This document shows, piece after piece, positions 38,196-51,041 of a DNA stretch of 64,000 nucleotides. This DNA comes from Sipunculus nudus (lineage: Eukaryota > Annelida > Sipuncula > Golfingiida > Sipunculidae). The stretch spans positions 90,852,723-90,916,722 of the forward strand of contig CM049309.1 in the NCBI GenBank assembly GCA_026874595.1, given 5' to 3'. The translations under genes were made by a program, and so were the position numbers. The notes below the pieces were generated by a model. The model was not told where the DNA came from. It searched no databases and saw only the letters and a program-made list of their open reading frames with translations. Each line of letters opens with the position of its first letter. The first letter of the stretch is position 1.

Positions 38196-39255
38196 TTCTA
38201 TTGACCCACCCTTTGCTGTAAATTGTGCTATGATAGGATGTCCTTAATTAAAGTATTAACACACAAGAAGATGGATCATATAAATGTTTTACGGCAGCAC
38301 TTTTCGGACCATGTATTATTTCCTCAATTGCACTGAATAAGGAACTTACACCAAGAGTTGCTGGTTTAACAAATGGAATATTACGTGACAAACCTGGGAA
38401 TGATATGATAACCTGCTCTGATTTTAGGACGTCTGTTCACGTAATCAACCAGACAATAAGGTGGGTTAAGCAATTTATCACAGAATGTCAAGGAATATAG
38501 ACAAAGTACTCCAGGTGGTGATATATAAACAAGCAAGCTTTAAGTCAACAGTATGTCACGCGCTGAATTAATAAAAATCCGATCTGGGGCTTGTTTCGTC
38601 TCTTCCTTGGACACTTGAAACAGAGAACACGATATAAGGTCTTTGCCAGTCTTTGATGAGTGTAAAAGTAATTATTGTCGTAATAATTGTTACGTAAGCA
38701 GGATCATATAATGTGCGCATTATGTGACAGAAGTGTGTTTGGCCAAAACGCTTAACATTGGCTTGTTAACACACGTCTTAAAGAAGTAGAATTAGAGACA
38801 TGAGCAAGCGATGGTTAAAAAAAAGAAGACCGTTCAATTAAATGACCAAAGTGCTTGGGCTGTTAAAGATCCCAGATACATCTATGGACATAAAAAAATT
38901 CCAAATGACAAGTTCTGTCAGCAGAAAATATTAGATAGTTTAATGGAAGCAGAGAACAAAAGAGATAGGAGAGCTGTAACAAATAAACGGATAGAGAAAA
39001 TATAGAACACACGCTAATTGAACAGTGACATCTCAACGAAAACAAACTGATTAGGGTAATTATTGTGCTGATTAATGTTATAAAACAGTGTCAGTGCGTT
39101 TAATAGAACACAGAAAAACGCAGTAATAAAATAACTGAAACAAGCACAGATCGATCAAAAACAATTAAATATACCTGCTATCAGAGATTTTCGATCAGCT
39201 TCCATGTCTGTCAAGTGACTCTTTATTTTTACAGCAAAAGGGATGCGTTTATGAG

Positions 39256-39279
39256 CCCCCCCCCCCCCCCCCCCCCCCC
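39256..39279. repeat. C24 homopolymer
   Basis: Twenty-four consecutive C residues; length may be unreliable in the assembly. Confidence 0.95.
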
Positions 39280-40940
39280 ACAAGTCAAACGCTTTGTATA
39301 CACCAAGGACACCTTCACCGTGTATTCATTATGTGTGGACCTTCAGGAGAAGTTAATTTCACGGTGCTCGGTACAAACCCAATAACTACTTGGTTAGCAT
39401 TTGGTAATTCCTAGTGAGCGTTAAACTTGCAATTAAGGTTACGTTCAAGTGACTTGGCTCACATATTTCATACGGCAGTACTTATACATACCCATTTTAA
39501 AATTTCGGAAAAAGATTAACAAAGTGAAACATTTCGCATCACTTTTGGTTGTCATTAACTGAGGAAAACCCCTTCAGGACATATAAGTGCCACAAATCTC
39601 GCAGTTATACACCGATAAAAATCTATTACCACTTTTTAATTAAACGAATTGTTTTAAAAAAATCATTTATTTTAAGAATTTAACAAATTATCCCTTGGTT
39701 TTGAAAGATATCACATCACATTAAAATTCAGACTGACATCAGCTCAACTGAGGGACAGCACGTGAAGACTGCAGTCCAAATCACCCAAAGGCGGCAGATT
39801 GTATGTATTATTAATGCGCCCACTTGGGCATGCATTTAATTTAAAGTTATTCGTGTTAATTGAAATTCCACAAATACTTTCCACTGAGAAACATTTCCTA
39901 AATACAGAATGAAGGCCACTTCCTCGGAGATCTTTTTCAAGGAGTACACAAGCTTAAGAAATAGCTGATTGTCATGAATAACGCCCCCACCCCTGGCATT
40001 AAGAGTGGATCTTGGTCTCTTTTCTCTGAAAAAGTGGCCATAATTGCTGCATGAAAGACGTGCCATTTATAGGATAAAACAGAGACACCTTTCCTCTTTG
40101 ATCACTATATCCATTAATAGACCTGTATAATAAATACTAGGAGCGGTAGGGTACCCATGTAAGCTTTCCTGGCGTGCCAACGTGTTCCAAAATAGTTCTG
40201 TTGCTAATAGGCCTGTGGTTTATCCCGTACAAAAGCGGCTCCTTCCACGACACCTCCCACGCCGCCAGCAGGCAGATGTCCTTGGTTTCTATCCCAACCC
40301 GGCAATTGTGTTCAGCTTTTTCAAGCCACAATAGATTTACTTTGTCAGCATAAACTTCAGCAGCATTTTGTGAAAACGCCGTTTTCCAGGTTAAAACTGT
40401 CCTGTATGCAGATGTTACCCCGGAGCTCTGTGTAGGAATACACGTACATCTTAGAGCTCAATCTTAAAAGTTCACCTTTATCCTTAAACCTTAATTTTCA
40501 TGATTCATTTATACGTTGCTCCGAATATGTGAATCATTTCTAGCTTATATAATAATACTTTAAAGTATGAATGGTTGTACGCAAGGGGAAAATATGGAAT
40601 AATTCAGGCAAAGCAAGGTCCTGTATTTCTTATTTGCCTCATCTCTAACTGATCAAAATCAGTAGGTTTTTGTAAACAAATACATTTCCAACTGTTTATT
40701 TGTCCTAAATCTGGATATCACTGTATATTTCTTCGAATATGAAGCTGATCAACTAATCGGTTAAAGCTAAAGTTTATTCAGCACAAAAGTGCTGAATAAA
40801 CTCAGTGTTTCCTTGAGTTTAGGTATTACATCACAGAAATATGTGTTGCAAGCGCCTGATAACAAATGCCTCTGTATGATATCTATATAGATCCTTTGCA
40901 CCTATGTCTTCAGTCAAAGCCTTAATCTATTATTGCACAG

Positions 40941-42244
40941 CAGACCTGGGGTCAATTCCGAATTGAATTGGAATTGAATTGGAATTGAAGTGAAAAATGA
41001 ATGAATTGGAATTGAATTGAATTGAAAAAAGTGAAAATGAAATGAATTAGAATTGAATTGGAATTGAAGTTTACAGGCTCCACTGAATTGATCTGAATTG
41101 ATGAACAAAAGTTCAAACTCTCATATTTTCCAAAGTGTCACTCACTGGAAGTTGCTCAAGGTCAGTTTGAAAATCAGTCATGCAGTATTTGGTTAAACTC
41201 AAACACAAATGCCTCTCATGGATGACACAAGGAGCATGATAACAGCTTAAATGCTTCTTTATCACAGTTCCACAATTGTTTGTACCGGTATCCGCATTTT
41301 CAGCACACCGAAGATGAAATAATATTAATATAATGATAAGCTTTTCACAGTAACAGTAATAATAATAGATATAAATTAGAGCTGTAACAGTAATGACAAT
41401 AGAAGGCAAAGGGTTAGAGTAATATGTATTACCTTCTATTACTTCCCATTTCCTACTGTGCCATAAAGCATGTGATCAGATAATACTGTACTGACTTGTT
41501 CTGGTCCAGTGACTTTCTAGGATATGCCTATATTGTTATAGCATTCTGGGTCGCTGGAGCTGCTCTACTGTTTTGTTGTGTTCAGACCAGCTGTTATCTG
41601 TGTAGTGACCAGTGGTTCTGATTACCTAGGGCACTTCACTGGACAGAACTAGCAACATCCCACAGACTGCTGGTCTTTGATTGACCTTCCTATCGTTAGG
41701 GGATATATTGTGATCACCCCCTCCTCATAATTATGAGAACTTTTATGTTTTTCATCACCAAAAATAAAAAAAATATTTGCATAGGTAATAATGGCCACTC
41801 ATTTGAAATCCAAATAAACCTTTATTCCTATTTAGGCAGTTTACCTAACAATTGCCCAGGAAAACTAGTAAAACCTGTCTGGCTGCTATGCTTTACCACA
41901 TTGAAAAACCTCATGTTAATGAATACTAGTATATAAAATATAATGAAATTTGGATTTCATTTAGTTTTTGAGCAAATTCTACCAAATCTGAACAAAACTT
42001 TACAGTAAGTTATGTAAACTTATGCAAAAGTAAAAGAACACCTGTGATAACACAAGTTACCCACCAAAGAAATTTATCAGATGAGTGCAACTTTTTTAAT
42101 TGCGAATTGAATTTGAATTGGATAAAAATTATTTGAATTGAATTGGAATTGATATTTATCTCCATTACATTGAATTGAATTGGAATTGGAATTTTATCAA
42201 AGTTCTTGAATTGGAATTAAAAATTTGAATTGACCCCAGGTCTG
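40941..42244. mobile_element. Non-autonomous hAT-type element with GAATTG-repeat arms
   Basis: The element starts CAGACCTGGGGTCAATT and ends with its exact reverse complement, AATTGACCCCAGGTCTG: 17-bp TIRs with the CAG/CTG ends usual for hAT elements. It is flanked by TTGCACAG (40933-40940) and TTGTACAG (42245-42252), an 8-bp target duplication with one difference, which is the hAT signature. Subterminal arms (about 40958-41105 and 42100-42230) are packed with GAATTG and GGAATTGAATT words. The 1.0-kb interior has no transposase, only chance frames. It must have been mobilised by an enzyme encoded elsewhere. Confidence 0.87.
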
Positions 42245-42729
42245 TTGTACAGTACTTGATTTATGGGAGTCACGACAGATGGCATTCACCTTAGCATATC
42301 TCGGCTTAGTAAAATAGTTTACATGATTTACTCGACTCATTATCACTGACATCATCAGGATGTACAATATTTAACTCTCATGTTCAAGGCCAGCTTGTAT
42401 TTTTTTGTTCGTGATATGAATCACCTTAAATGTAAAATCAAGTGAATTAATATATTAGTTTACATTTTTTGTGGTGTGTACTTTTAAACAACGAGAATTC
42501 AGTTCAAGTTATATTTGGAATAATAGCTTGGCATTTTACAGTACAAAAAAGTCAATATCCGCATATGATACCTTTTTGCTTAGAGATTAATCAAGTATTC
42601 AGTATATATTTTAAAACACTAACATTAATTCTAAGTGGATTGCGGACTGCTCCAAAATCCGTGTTTGTATTCATTCATTCGGTCCATATCCCCGGCTTCA
42701 TTCATGTAGAGTTTGCGTATATTCATCGA

Positions 42730-42860
42730 TGGGCATCCTGAATCTGGATCATGCGCCAGATCCGCACCAAAATCTAATCGGTTCTTCATTGGCCCATTCT
42801 CGAAATGCCCTAACAATTTCTATAGATTCCGTTCATGACTGTATGACTTACATCATGAAC
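42730..42860 (-). repeat. Dispersed repeat, copy 2
   Basis: The reverse complement contains 'CATGAACGGAATCTATAG', 'GAATGGGCCAATGAAGAACC', 'TTTTGGTGCGGATC' and 'CATGATCCAGATTC', matching 29343-29460 in order. A short (CA)-rich tract lies beside it. Confidence 0.6.
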
Positions 42861-43087
42861 AACACACACAAACACACACACGTATGACCGGGGCAATGGC
42901 AACTAGTTGTAATATTCTATAGAATGGTTTTACGGACAGGGTCATGGCCTGTCGATGGCTCTATTGAATGAGGACGACAGTAACCAGACGATTCCTATAT
43001 TTGTTATTAATTGTTAACATTGTTCAGGTTTTATATGCACAGGGCTTGTAATCAGCCAGAAGTCATAACCTGTCGTAGGAAAATCAT

Positions 43088-43195
43088 AGCGAATCACATC
43101 TAGATATCACCTTTAGCGAATCACATCTAGATATCACCTTCAGCGAATCACATCTAGATATCACCTTTAGCGAATCACATCTAGATATCACCATT
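43088..43195. repeat. 27-bp tandem repeat, 4 copies
   Basis: Four nearly perfect copies of AGCGAATCACATCTAGATAT plus CACCTTT. Each contains the palindrome ATCTAGAT. Confidence 0.97.
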
Positions 43196-44029
43196 TTACC
43201 TCTGAGGCTCCGCATGGCGGGGTTCCAACTAGGGATATAAAAAAGTTTGTTTCATTTGTCTAAAGCCTTGATTTAACAAGCTCGTTTATCAGCAACACAT
43301 GTATTTATTTATTTGGTGTACACACATATTAAACCTTGTTACACGAGTATCACTCCACAGTATTTTACAGCTTAGTAAAGAAGACAGTTTTGGGTTCACA
43401 GACCTGATAAACCTGCATGTGCAGTTTGTGAGGACCGAGGGAAGACACGTCTTTTATTGATAAAACAGGCTGTGGATAAAATTATATATCCAGGTAGGCA
43501 TGCAGTAGCTGATCCAACCTTTATACCTAAACGAATCTACAAAATGGTAGATATAAGGGTTTTTAGGGTTAAGTAAGGACCTGCGATTAATTGTTGACAC
43601 AAAAAAAAATGTATTTCCCCCTTTCATACCACTTATGCGAAGTCTATAAATATATCCGCCACTACAACATTTATCAGCATTATCTGATTCCAATACCCCA
43701 TGCGCTAACGTTATAGCACACACTCCAGTGTCAACCTAAGCTCGCCAGGTCTCCTTCAGTATGTCATTGACAGACACACAGACAAGACAGTCTTTATTTT
43801 AGTGTTCATAATGTCAAGGTTTATTTTAGTGTTAATAATATCAATGCTTGTTTTAATATACCGCGTGACAATGATATATGATGTTTAATAATGTGATAAC
43901 TAAACCATTGTGCTTGGTTCTCAGTTTATGATAGAGCTGTGATGTGGTTGGATATGATTACTCCTGAGTCAGGGTAAATGGGTGTGATCGTATTTATAGC
44001 TTTTCTAAATCAAACCTACTCAGCCAGCT

Positions 44030-44730
44030 TTTAAATGATGAGTATTGATTGTCATACAGGCTGTTTGACCACAGGCTAGATTGCCTTTGAGAGGCACCTG
44101 TCTCCTAATTTTGAGACGCAATGTCATTTGTGGACGCCATTCCATTTACCTCATTTAAATTCTCAGAAGGTTTTTCAGCATATGACACATACACATATAA
44201 GGGAACAGGTCAAGTCGACCGTAATCCATCACGGTTTAACTGATGGATATGTCGACATCTATCACCACGTTTTAATCATTCTTCACCACAGAGGAACCTT
44301 AAACCTTCAAAAACCCATATTTTCATATACAAATGTCAAATATTAGGGCTTTTCTCGCCTTTGATCGTTTAATATAAGATTTTCTAGCCGCGCGGTGATC
44401 CGATAAATTCCCTTTAGGCTGATCTGTTATCTATAAATGTGCCAAGGCAGAACCCGCAGGCGCCACACTCCACTCTGTGACGTCATCAAATAAGGCCAAT
44501 CTTGTCTATTGATCGTAGATGTGTCATCTTGAGATCCGCGCGGCTGCTAATATCCGCCTGCTGCAACCCAGCCGGGGCCTACGCCAAAACTGGAAGATAT
44601 TTACTAATCAAACAATGTCACACGCTCATATTAATGAAGCCGTTCAAGACTATAAAACCTTATTTGTGCCCTTCTTTGGTCTTTGTTTGGCGCCCGCTGA
44701 TTTAAATATAATGCTGTCATCAGGCTAACA
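44030..44730. promoter_or_regulatory. Candidate regulatory island
   Basis: The stretch is locally less AT-rich and free of repeats. It has a perfect CRE palindrome TGACGTCA (44478-44485), an E-box CACCTG near 44096, CCTTTGA (TCF-like), CTATTGATC and paired GCGCGG words. Overlapping open frames show no protein family. It resembles a non-coding enhancer, but only cross-species conservation could show this. Confidence 0.2.
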
Positions 44731-45135
44731 GGAACAGGCTTAGCACATACACAATAAGCAATATTGGTAAATGTGTTTTTAAGTATTGGTTCCAGCAAAA
44801 CCTTACGCTTGTTAAGTCAAGTATATGCGAAGTCTGCCGGCAAAGAATGTGACTTACCTACACCAGATGGCGTTAAAGTACTGGTACCACACAATTTTAA
44901 CAACTTGAGTTATTTTGTTCAACCCTGTTCAAGTGATGTAGGACCTGTAATCGAAAACGGAATCAAGTTTACTTTTACAGGGACTCAGACTTGTGTTCCA
45001 CCGTCCTGACCTCGGGGGCGCATAAAGGATTTTAAGAATTGTAGGAGGGTATGGGAGGGACAAATAGCGAAAGATAAATCAGGATATACATGTATATAAC
45101 TGGGAAAATATTTTGAGCTTAGCTAACCATCATCT

Positions 45136-45850
45136 GAGCTATAGCAGTCACCCTTTGTCCGTCGTCCGTCCAAGGCACAAATCATAACCGTTTATCCAAA
45201 ATACTTCTAACTTAATTTTTTGGTAGGGCTTTGTAGATCTCTTTGCATACCTAAAGCAGGTCACTGTAACCTATGTTTTGCGAGTTACGCCCGTTTTTGT
45301 GTGCTTTTAGCACTTGGAAATCAGAAATCAGTTAGCGTTCTGGGCTGCAAAACAAATATTTTACACTCAACCCTAAAACTAAAACATTGTGCATCAAATG
45401 CACATATAACATTGTTACCATGCAGAAAATGAAGAAAATCGGCCCAGCCAGTTCTTCAGAACTGTCTCGGGCACAATTACAAAATTTTAACATTTTAAGC
45501 TGTTGATGTAAGAAATTCATACTAAATGTAAAATATCTCAGAAAAAATTACACGGATCTTCCTTAAATTTTGCAGGCTTATTAATCAAGGATAGCCATTT
45601 CAGCTATGGAAGACTGGTGTCGCCATCTAGTTTCTTTATTTTTAGGCATTTATTAATTGTTATTTTAACTCAGATATAACTGCAGGTCAGATGTTAACAA
45701 GGAACAAATCATAACCGCTTGAACTATAAACGTTTTATTAAAATCTAGGTAGTTCCTCTGCAAGTCTCCTTGCATACCAAAAATTGGGTCACTGTGACAT
45801 ATATTTTTCGAGTTAAGCATATTCTCTGTGTTTTAGAACTAAAATTTTAA
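45136..45850 (-). repeat. Dispersed repeat with GTCCGTCGTCCGTCC block
   Basis: Begins TGAGCTATAGCAGTCACCC and GTCCGTCGTCCGTCC, the reversed counterpart of the tail at 6685-6750. The following two diverged segments share 'AAATCATAACCG', 'TAGATCTCTTTGCATACC / CAAGTCTCCTTGCATACC', 'GGTCACTGTAACC / GGTCACTGTGAC' and 'GAGTTA', a direct duplication with period about 540 bp. Non-coding. Confidence 0.5.
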
Positions 45851-46242
45851 CATTACAGAAAGTTCAAGTCAGCGGAGCGTCATGATCCATGAATCATTTG
45901 TTGAAATAAGTAGCATTTCATGAACATTCTGGGTGCTACCCAAACACCTTATGTGCCACAGGATTTGGCATAGATGATTAAAGTTAGTGATGGTATGACT
46001 GTACTATTTAAAGAAGATTTGGATTTCAATCTCTCAGCTGTCGTTATATCATCATTTCTTGTATTCATAGTAAAACAAAAATCAAATGTTATTAACGGAC
46101 GCTCGGTATGTAGTTTTTGTATTACTTTTTTACATTTGCAGTAATTAGCTCTTCTTTTGCTGTACTGCTATGCTTACGTTCAGGTAAACAGAATTCAAAC
46201 AATAGCTTACAGTTAGAAGGAAAATTATATTTCATTCTTATG
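45851..46242. other. Non-coding DNA
   Basis: Nothing recognisable. Confidence 0.4.
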
Positions 46243-46832
46243 ATGCAGGTGCCGGGATCGATATCAGCCAATGGAGAGTATATAGCAATGAAGGTGCCGG
46301 GATCGATATGAGCCAATGGAGAGTAAATAGCAATGCAGGTGCCGGGATCGATATCAGCCAATCGAGAGTTAATAGCAATGAAGGTGCCGGGATCGATATC
46401 AGCCAATCGAGACTTAATAGCAATGCAGGTGCCGGGATCGATATCAGCCAATGGAGAGTTTATAGCAATGCAGGTGCCGGGATCGATATCAGCTAATCGA
46501 GAGTTAATAGCAATGCAGGTGCCGGGATCGATATCAGCCAATCGAGAGTTAATAGAAATGCAGGTGCCGGGATCGATATCAGCCAATCGGGAGTTAATAG
46601 CAATGCAGGTGCCGGGATCGATATCAGCCAATCGAGAGTTTATAGCAATGCAGGTGCCGGGATCGATATCAGCCAATGGAGAGTTTATAGCAATGCAGGT
46701 GCCGGGATCGATATCAGCCAATGAAGAGTTAATAGCAATGCAGGTGCCGGGATCGATATCAGCCAATGGAGAATTAATAACAATGCAGGTGCCGGGATCA
46801 ATATCAGCCAATGGAGAGTTAATAGCAATGCA
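46243..46832. repeat. 45-bp minisatellite, 13 copies
   Basis: The 45-bp unit contains GGTGCCGGGATCGATATCAG followed by a CCAATGGAGAGTTTATAGCAATGCA-like part, with a few variable sites (GGAGAG or CGAGAG; TTTATA or TTAATA). Thirteen copies run without interruption. Because 45 is divisible by three and both strands lack stops, long frames appear on both strands (a 15-residue repeat with VPGSISAN on +, and with DIDPGTCIAINS on -). There is no start context, domain or non-repeat coding extension, so it is treated as non-coding. Confidence 0.93.
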
Positions 46833-47934
46833 TGCAAGTTATGTTATCATGACTAAGAAGTCACGGACCCACTGTTCAAAAGGAAAGTGGGAAAAAGAGT
46901 ACATGTGCATCTGGAGAGTAAAACCTGGAAATTAGGAAATTCCTTGCAAACATTGCAGACCCCTCTCAACCGGTGGACTATACCGCCTGAATCAGTAGGG
47001 TTTAAATGTATATAAGTATGACAGTGGTACTATCATCCCAAGGTACAGAAATTTATTGAAAATTTAGGCTGTAAACGTACAATCTAGGTGAGTTAAAAGA
47101 AGCACTTTGATTAGAACTCCGGTATATTTTTCGGTGTTATTCTGATTTTCAGTTTTGTTAGGTCGGTAAAGGGGTTGCAGGGGTCCGCCCCCCCCCCCCC
47201 CCTTCCCGGACCTTTGGACATTTTTATAGTTTTTGCCAAAGGTCCTCAGTTGGACCCGTCCTTTTCCTAAACATTGGATCTTCCTGACAATGTGCCTAGC
47301 CATCCTCCTGACAATGTGCGGTGGTATGACACCTCAACTGTCACCTATTGTCAGTACATCGACGTAAAATATTATATTATTTAAGAGATTATTTAAGAGA
47401 TATTTAAGAGATATTTAAGATATGAGATTGAAAATTCTAAGTAATATGTTTTGTAGTGACAAAATGATGAAGACTTATTTAAGGCAAGAGACCACTTTAC
47501 GTAAGGAAAAACATGTTTTTTTGGGACTCAAAAATGTAATTATGGTGGTAAAACCACTGAAAGTAAGGAATAATGTATTTTGTAGTGTCTTTAAATAATG
47601 TACTTAAATTGGAAAACACTAAAAGTAAAGAAACAGAGTTTAATTAATGAAATCTAGATGGGAGGCCTGCTTGGCGGACCCCGGTTTCCCCCTGATTATC
47701 GGCCGGATAATGTCTTTGTTGACATTGTGTCACATTCTCACATTTTATGATATATATCCGTGGCGTGGTAATGTAAATATAAACAGAAACTTATGTATGT
47801 GCTTACTTGGATAGCTTCCGTGATATACAACTGTCTCAAGAATTGTTGAAGATGGACATGTAAAGGCAAAGTAATAGTGCAGCTACACTTATTGTGATCA
47901 TATCAATTTTCTGCAAAAGGATTACCTGGATGAT
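46833..47934. other. Non-coding DNA
   Basis: A C-homopolymer (about 47188-47203), a short TATTTAAGAGA repeat (about 47380-47420) and loosely repeated AAGTAA(G/A)GAA words (47480-47640) are the only structure seen. Confidence 0.4.
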
Positions 47935-47950
47935 TGTAATAATTTTTTAT

Positions 47951-49010
47951 TACAATAGTGGTTGATGTTGAAGGCGGAAAATTTTCCTAGATTTGTCGAG
48001 ATTCTTCCAAACAAACGACATTTCCGAAAAAAAAACCCACACAATTCATGCTCTGTCTCCCCAAAAACGCATCAGTTTGTATTTCATATGTTATTACACT
48101 AGTGAACTTTATTACATTAGTGACCGTGTCGAGAAACCACTATTGTAATAACGGTCACTGTTGTAATAAAAACTAGCGGCCACCTTTATTTCACCACTGA
48201 ATAAATAATTCTATCGTCGTTCATCTTGAAATGCCACCATTGTTTTAAATTTGAGTTCAATTCTAAAATGCTGCAGAATTGTAGTATTCCAAACTTTATA
48301 ATCCACTCTTACATCATTAATTATAGCAATTACGAAATTTATTACAATAGTGAACGTTATTACAATAGTGACCGTGTCGAGCAACCACTATAGTAAAATA
48401 ACGGTCACTATTGTAATAAAAATTACCGCCACTTTTATCTCAAAACTGAAGAATATTTCCCTCGTAGTTCATCTTGAAATGCCACCATCTTTATATACTG
48501 TGTTCAAGTGTGATATGCTGGGGAATTAAAGTATTCCAAACGTTGTAATCCATCCTTACTTAATTAATTATACCTATAACGAAATTTATTACAATAGTGA
48601 ACGTTATTACAATAGTGACCGTGTCGAGCAACCACTATTGTAATAACGGTCACTATTGTAATAAAAAATAGCCACCACTGTTATCTCACCACTGAAGAAA
48701 TAATTTCCTTCATAGTATGTCTTGAAATGTCACCATCTTTTTCTATTTTTGTTCAAGTGTGATATGCTGGGGAATTATAGTATTCTAAACATTGTAATAC
48801 ATTCTTACTTAATTAATTATACCTATAACGAAATTTATTACAATAGTGAACGTTATTACAATAGTGACCGTGTCGTGCAACCAATATTGTAATAACGGTC
48901 ACTATTGTAATAGAAAATAGCCGCCACGTTTTTCTCACCACTGAAGAAATAATTTTTCCTTATCTTATATCTTGCAATTCCACTTATATTTCATATTTGG
49001 TCAAAATATT
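47951..49010 (+). repeat. Left arm of the foldback-like structure
   Basis: An outer block (GAAGGCGGAAAATTTTCC, AACAAACGACATTTCCG and GCATCAGTTTGTATTTCATA) is followed by four 247-249 bp units. Each has ATTACAATAGTGAACG, GACCGTGTCGAG, CACTATTGTAATAA and a GAAATG(C/T)CACCAT block. Outer units differ more than the two inner ones, which resemble each other. Confidence 0.85.
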
Positions 49011-49157
49011 TCTTGCACCATGGACTCCATACATTATTACTCGATATGTAAAAACTCATCTCTACCCTTTTCCTCTCACAACGTGATGAAGATTCCTGTG
49101 CGCCTTGAAAGCTCGGATTAAAAAATTAGTTAGTCTATAGAATTTATTTATTTTCTC

Positions 49158-49246
<89 letters not shown>
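49158..49246. repeat. (TA)n/(GA)n microsatellite
   Basis: About 40 bp of TA followed directly by about 46 bp of GA, inside the centre of the foldback-like structure. It accounts for the Ser-Leu/Tyr-Ile frame on the minus strand. Confidence 0.95.
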
Positions 49247-49248
<2 letters not shown>

Positions 49249-49362
49249 GGCATTGCTCCACTCATAAAATTTGCCGCAACTGCATGAATACCTTAGTCAC
49301 CAATATTATGACGTCATGTCACGGGTCGCTTGGTACAAAATGGGAAAATTACACTCATTCTT

Positions 49363-50110
49363 AAATATCTCAAGACATCTTGCATGGATTGCTCCAAAAA
49401 TCAAGTTGACCGAAGATCTTGGATAGTGTGGTCATATACCGGAAACTTGTGGCGCCACCTATTATCCTTTTCTTGTTTTCGTGCCGTATAATATCCCTAT
49501 CAGTGCCACTTGACAGTACTGTAAGGATTATAAGTCAAAAACAAATAGACAGATTTCTATGATATTATACATTTACATAGATATGGGTTATGGGATGATG
49601 TATATTTAAAATGGGATCATGACCTTTCCTATGAGAGTGGCTTTGACCTTGAGTATTGCCATATATGGCGACAATCACATAAAATCATAAATATCTCGAT
49701 ACGTGATGTATGGAATGGTCCAAAAATCAAGCTGACCGAAGATTCTGGATAGTTTTGTCTTCTGCGGAAGATTATTGGCACCATCTTCTGTCCATTTGTT
49801 GTTTTCGTGCCGTTGATATCCCATCAATGCCACTTTGCAGTACTGTAAGCATTAAAAGTATAAAAACTAATGGCCGGATTGGAATGAAATTGTTCATGTT
49901 CATTGACCTGAATATCTTATATTCAAGACTGGTGGCGCCATCTGCAATTGTTTTCGTGTGGCGTCCATCCATACATATGTTTTAGGTATAAATTGTTCAT
50001 ATCCTAGGAGTGGTTCAATGTGTTTTGCTGCAATTTGGCATATAAATATATTTTTGAGAGTTTTCTCATCAACAAGACAGGTGACGCCATCTACCGTGCC
50101 CTTTTAAAGG
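49363..50110. repeat. Direct repeat family with GGTGGCGCCA(C/T)C core
   Basis: Two segments about 325 bp apart share CCAAAAATCAAG(T/C)TGACC, GTTTTCGTGCCGT, ATCCC(T/A)ATCA, TGCCACTT and CAGTACTGTAAG. GGCGCCACC-type cores occur near 49452, 49932 and 50090. The core is shared with the 5.8-6.1 kb array. Confidence 0.7.
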
Positions 50111-51041
50111 TATAAATTAATTAAACAAAAACGTAATTAAACATATAACACAATAATGGTCATAGCGAATCCCGTACACAGTACACTGTAAAAAATGGAG
50201 ACACGTCTAATGTTTTGTACAATACACCGGTGTTATATTTGAATAGCCACATGTTTAAATTGTCTGTGTTTATGCAGAAAACACTGGTGTCTACAGATAG
50301 ACACAAGACGTGCTTTTACCAACATGTTTAAAGGCCCCTTTAAAGTGGTATAATTCTGTCAAAATAAATCTCAATACATTGTAATAGTTTCAAATTTGTG
50401 TGAATGAACTTTAAACAAATATTTAATGTACATAAACGTATTTCAAGCATTATTATCAGGGGTCAGTACTTAGTTTGACCATATATATTTGCTGTTAAAT
50501 AATTTATCGGGGATTCGAGGTATAATAGGTTAATAATGCCCTTCCGTTTATTCATTAATTCACCAGCCCTTATAACATGAGCAGTAAAAACACCCGGGTG
50601 TTTATAAGCGGCTCGATATAAACACCTGGAAACCAAAGTGTTTTCATGATTGACAATGGTCCAGTGCTTTATGAGATCACGTAATACTGTGAGCCAAGCT
50701 GCTGATAAATGCGCGGTTGACTTTAAATGACCAACATATGTTGCTCCAAACTAGTATGTATATAGACATCCAAACATCCAGTGCACTCGAGTTGTATCCG
50801 ATGTCATTTAGAATGTCACCATGTAAACACAGATACGTCTTTATTTATCCTAACAATTATTATATGATCATATTTATATTATATTCATATTGCAAGAAAT
50901 TACTTTAATTTGTTACTTTCTCACTCCCGTATGACAGACATTGTAAAAATGTAAATGTGAAAATTGCCGCCAGGTTGGTTTCAACCTTGTTTTGTTTAAC
51001 TGCGTTTGTGGTATGTGTTGGTATATATATCTATATCATGG

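Larger units (their letters stand above)
36972..40932. other. Non-coding DNA
   Basis: No gene is recognised. At 37150-37340 there are GGCCGATTTT and GGCTGCAGAAATC words in both orientations. A diverged direct repeat (37905-38195) and a C24 homopolymer (39256-39279) are listed separately. Confidence 0.45.
42253..45129. other. Non-coding DNA
   Basis: No gene is recognised. A dispersed repeat copy (42730-42860), a 27-bp tandem repeat (43088-43195) and a candidate regulatory island (44030-44730) are described separately. Confidence 0.45.

Noticed and set aside
39256-39279. Poly-C run as a functional element
   Set aside because: A simple homopolymer with nothing structured around it, possibly inaccurate in length.
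46122-46935. Long open frames on both strands (229 and 200 codons)
   Set aside because: They exist because the 45-bp minisatellite unit has no stop in several frames. There is no domain, signal or splice evidence.
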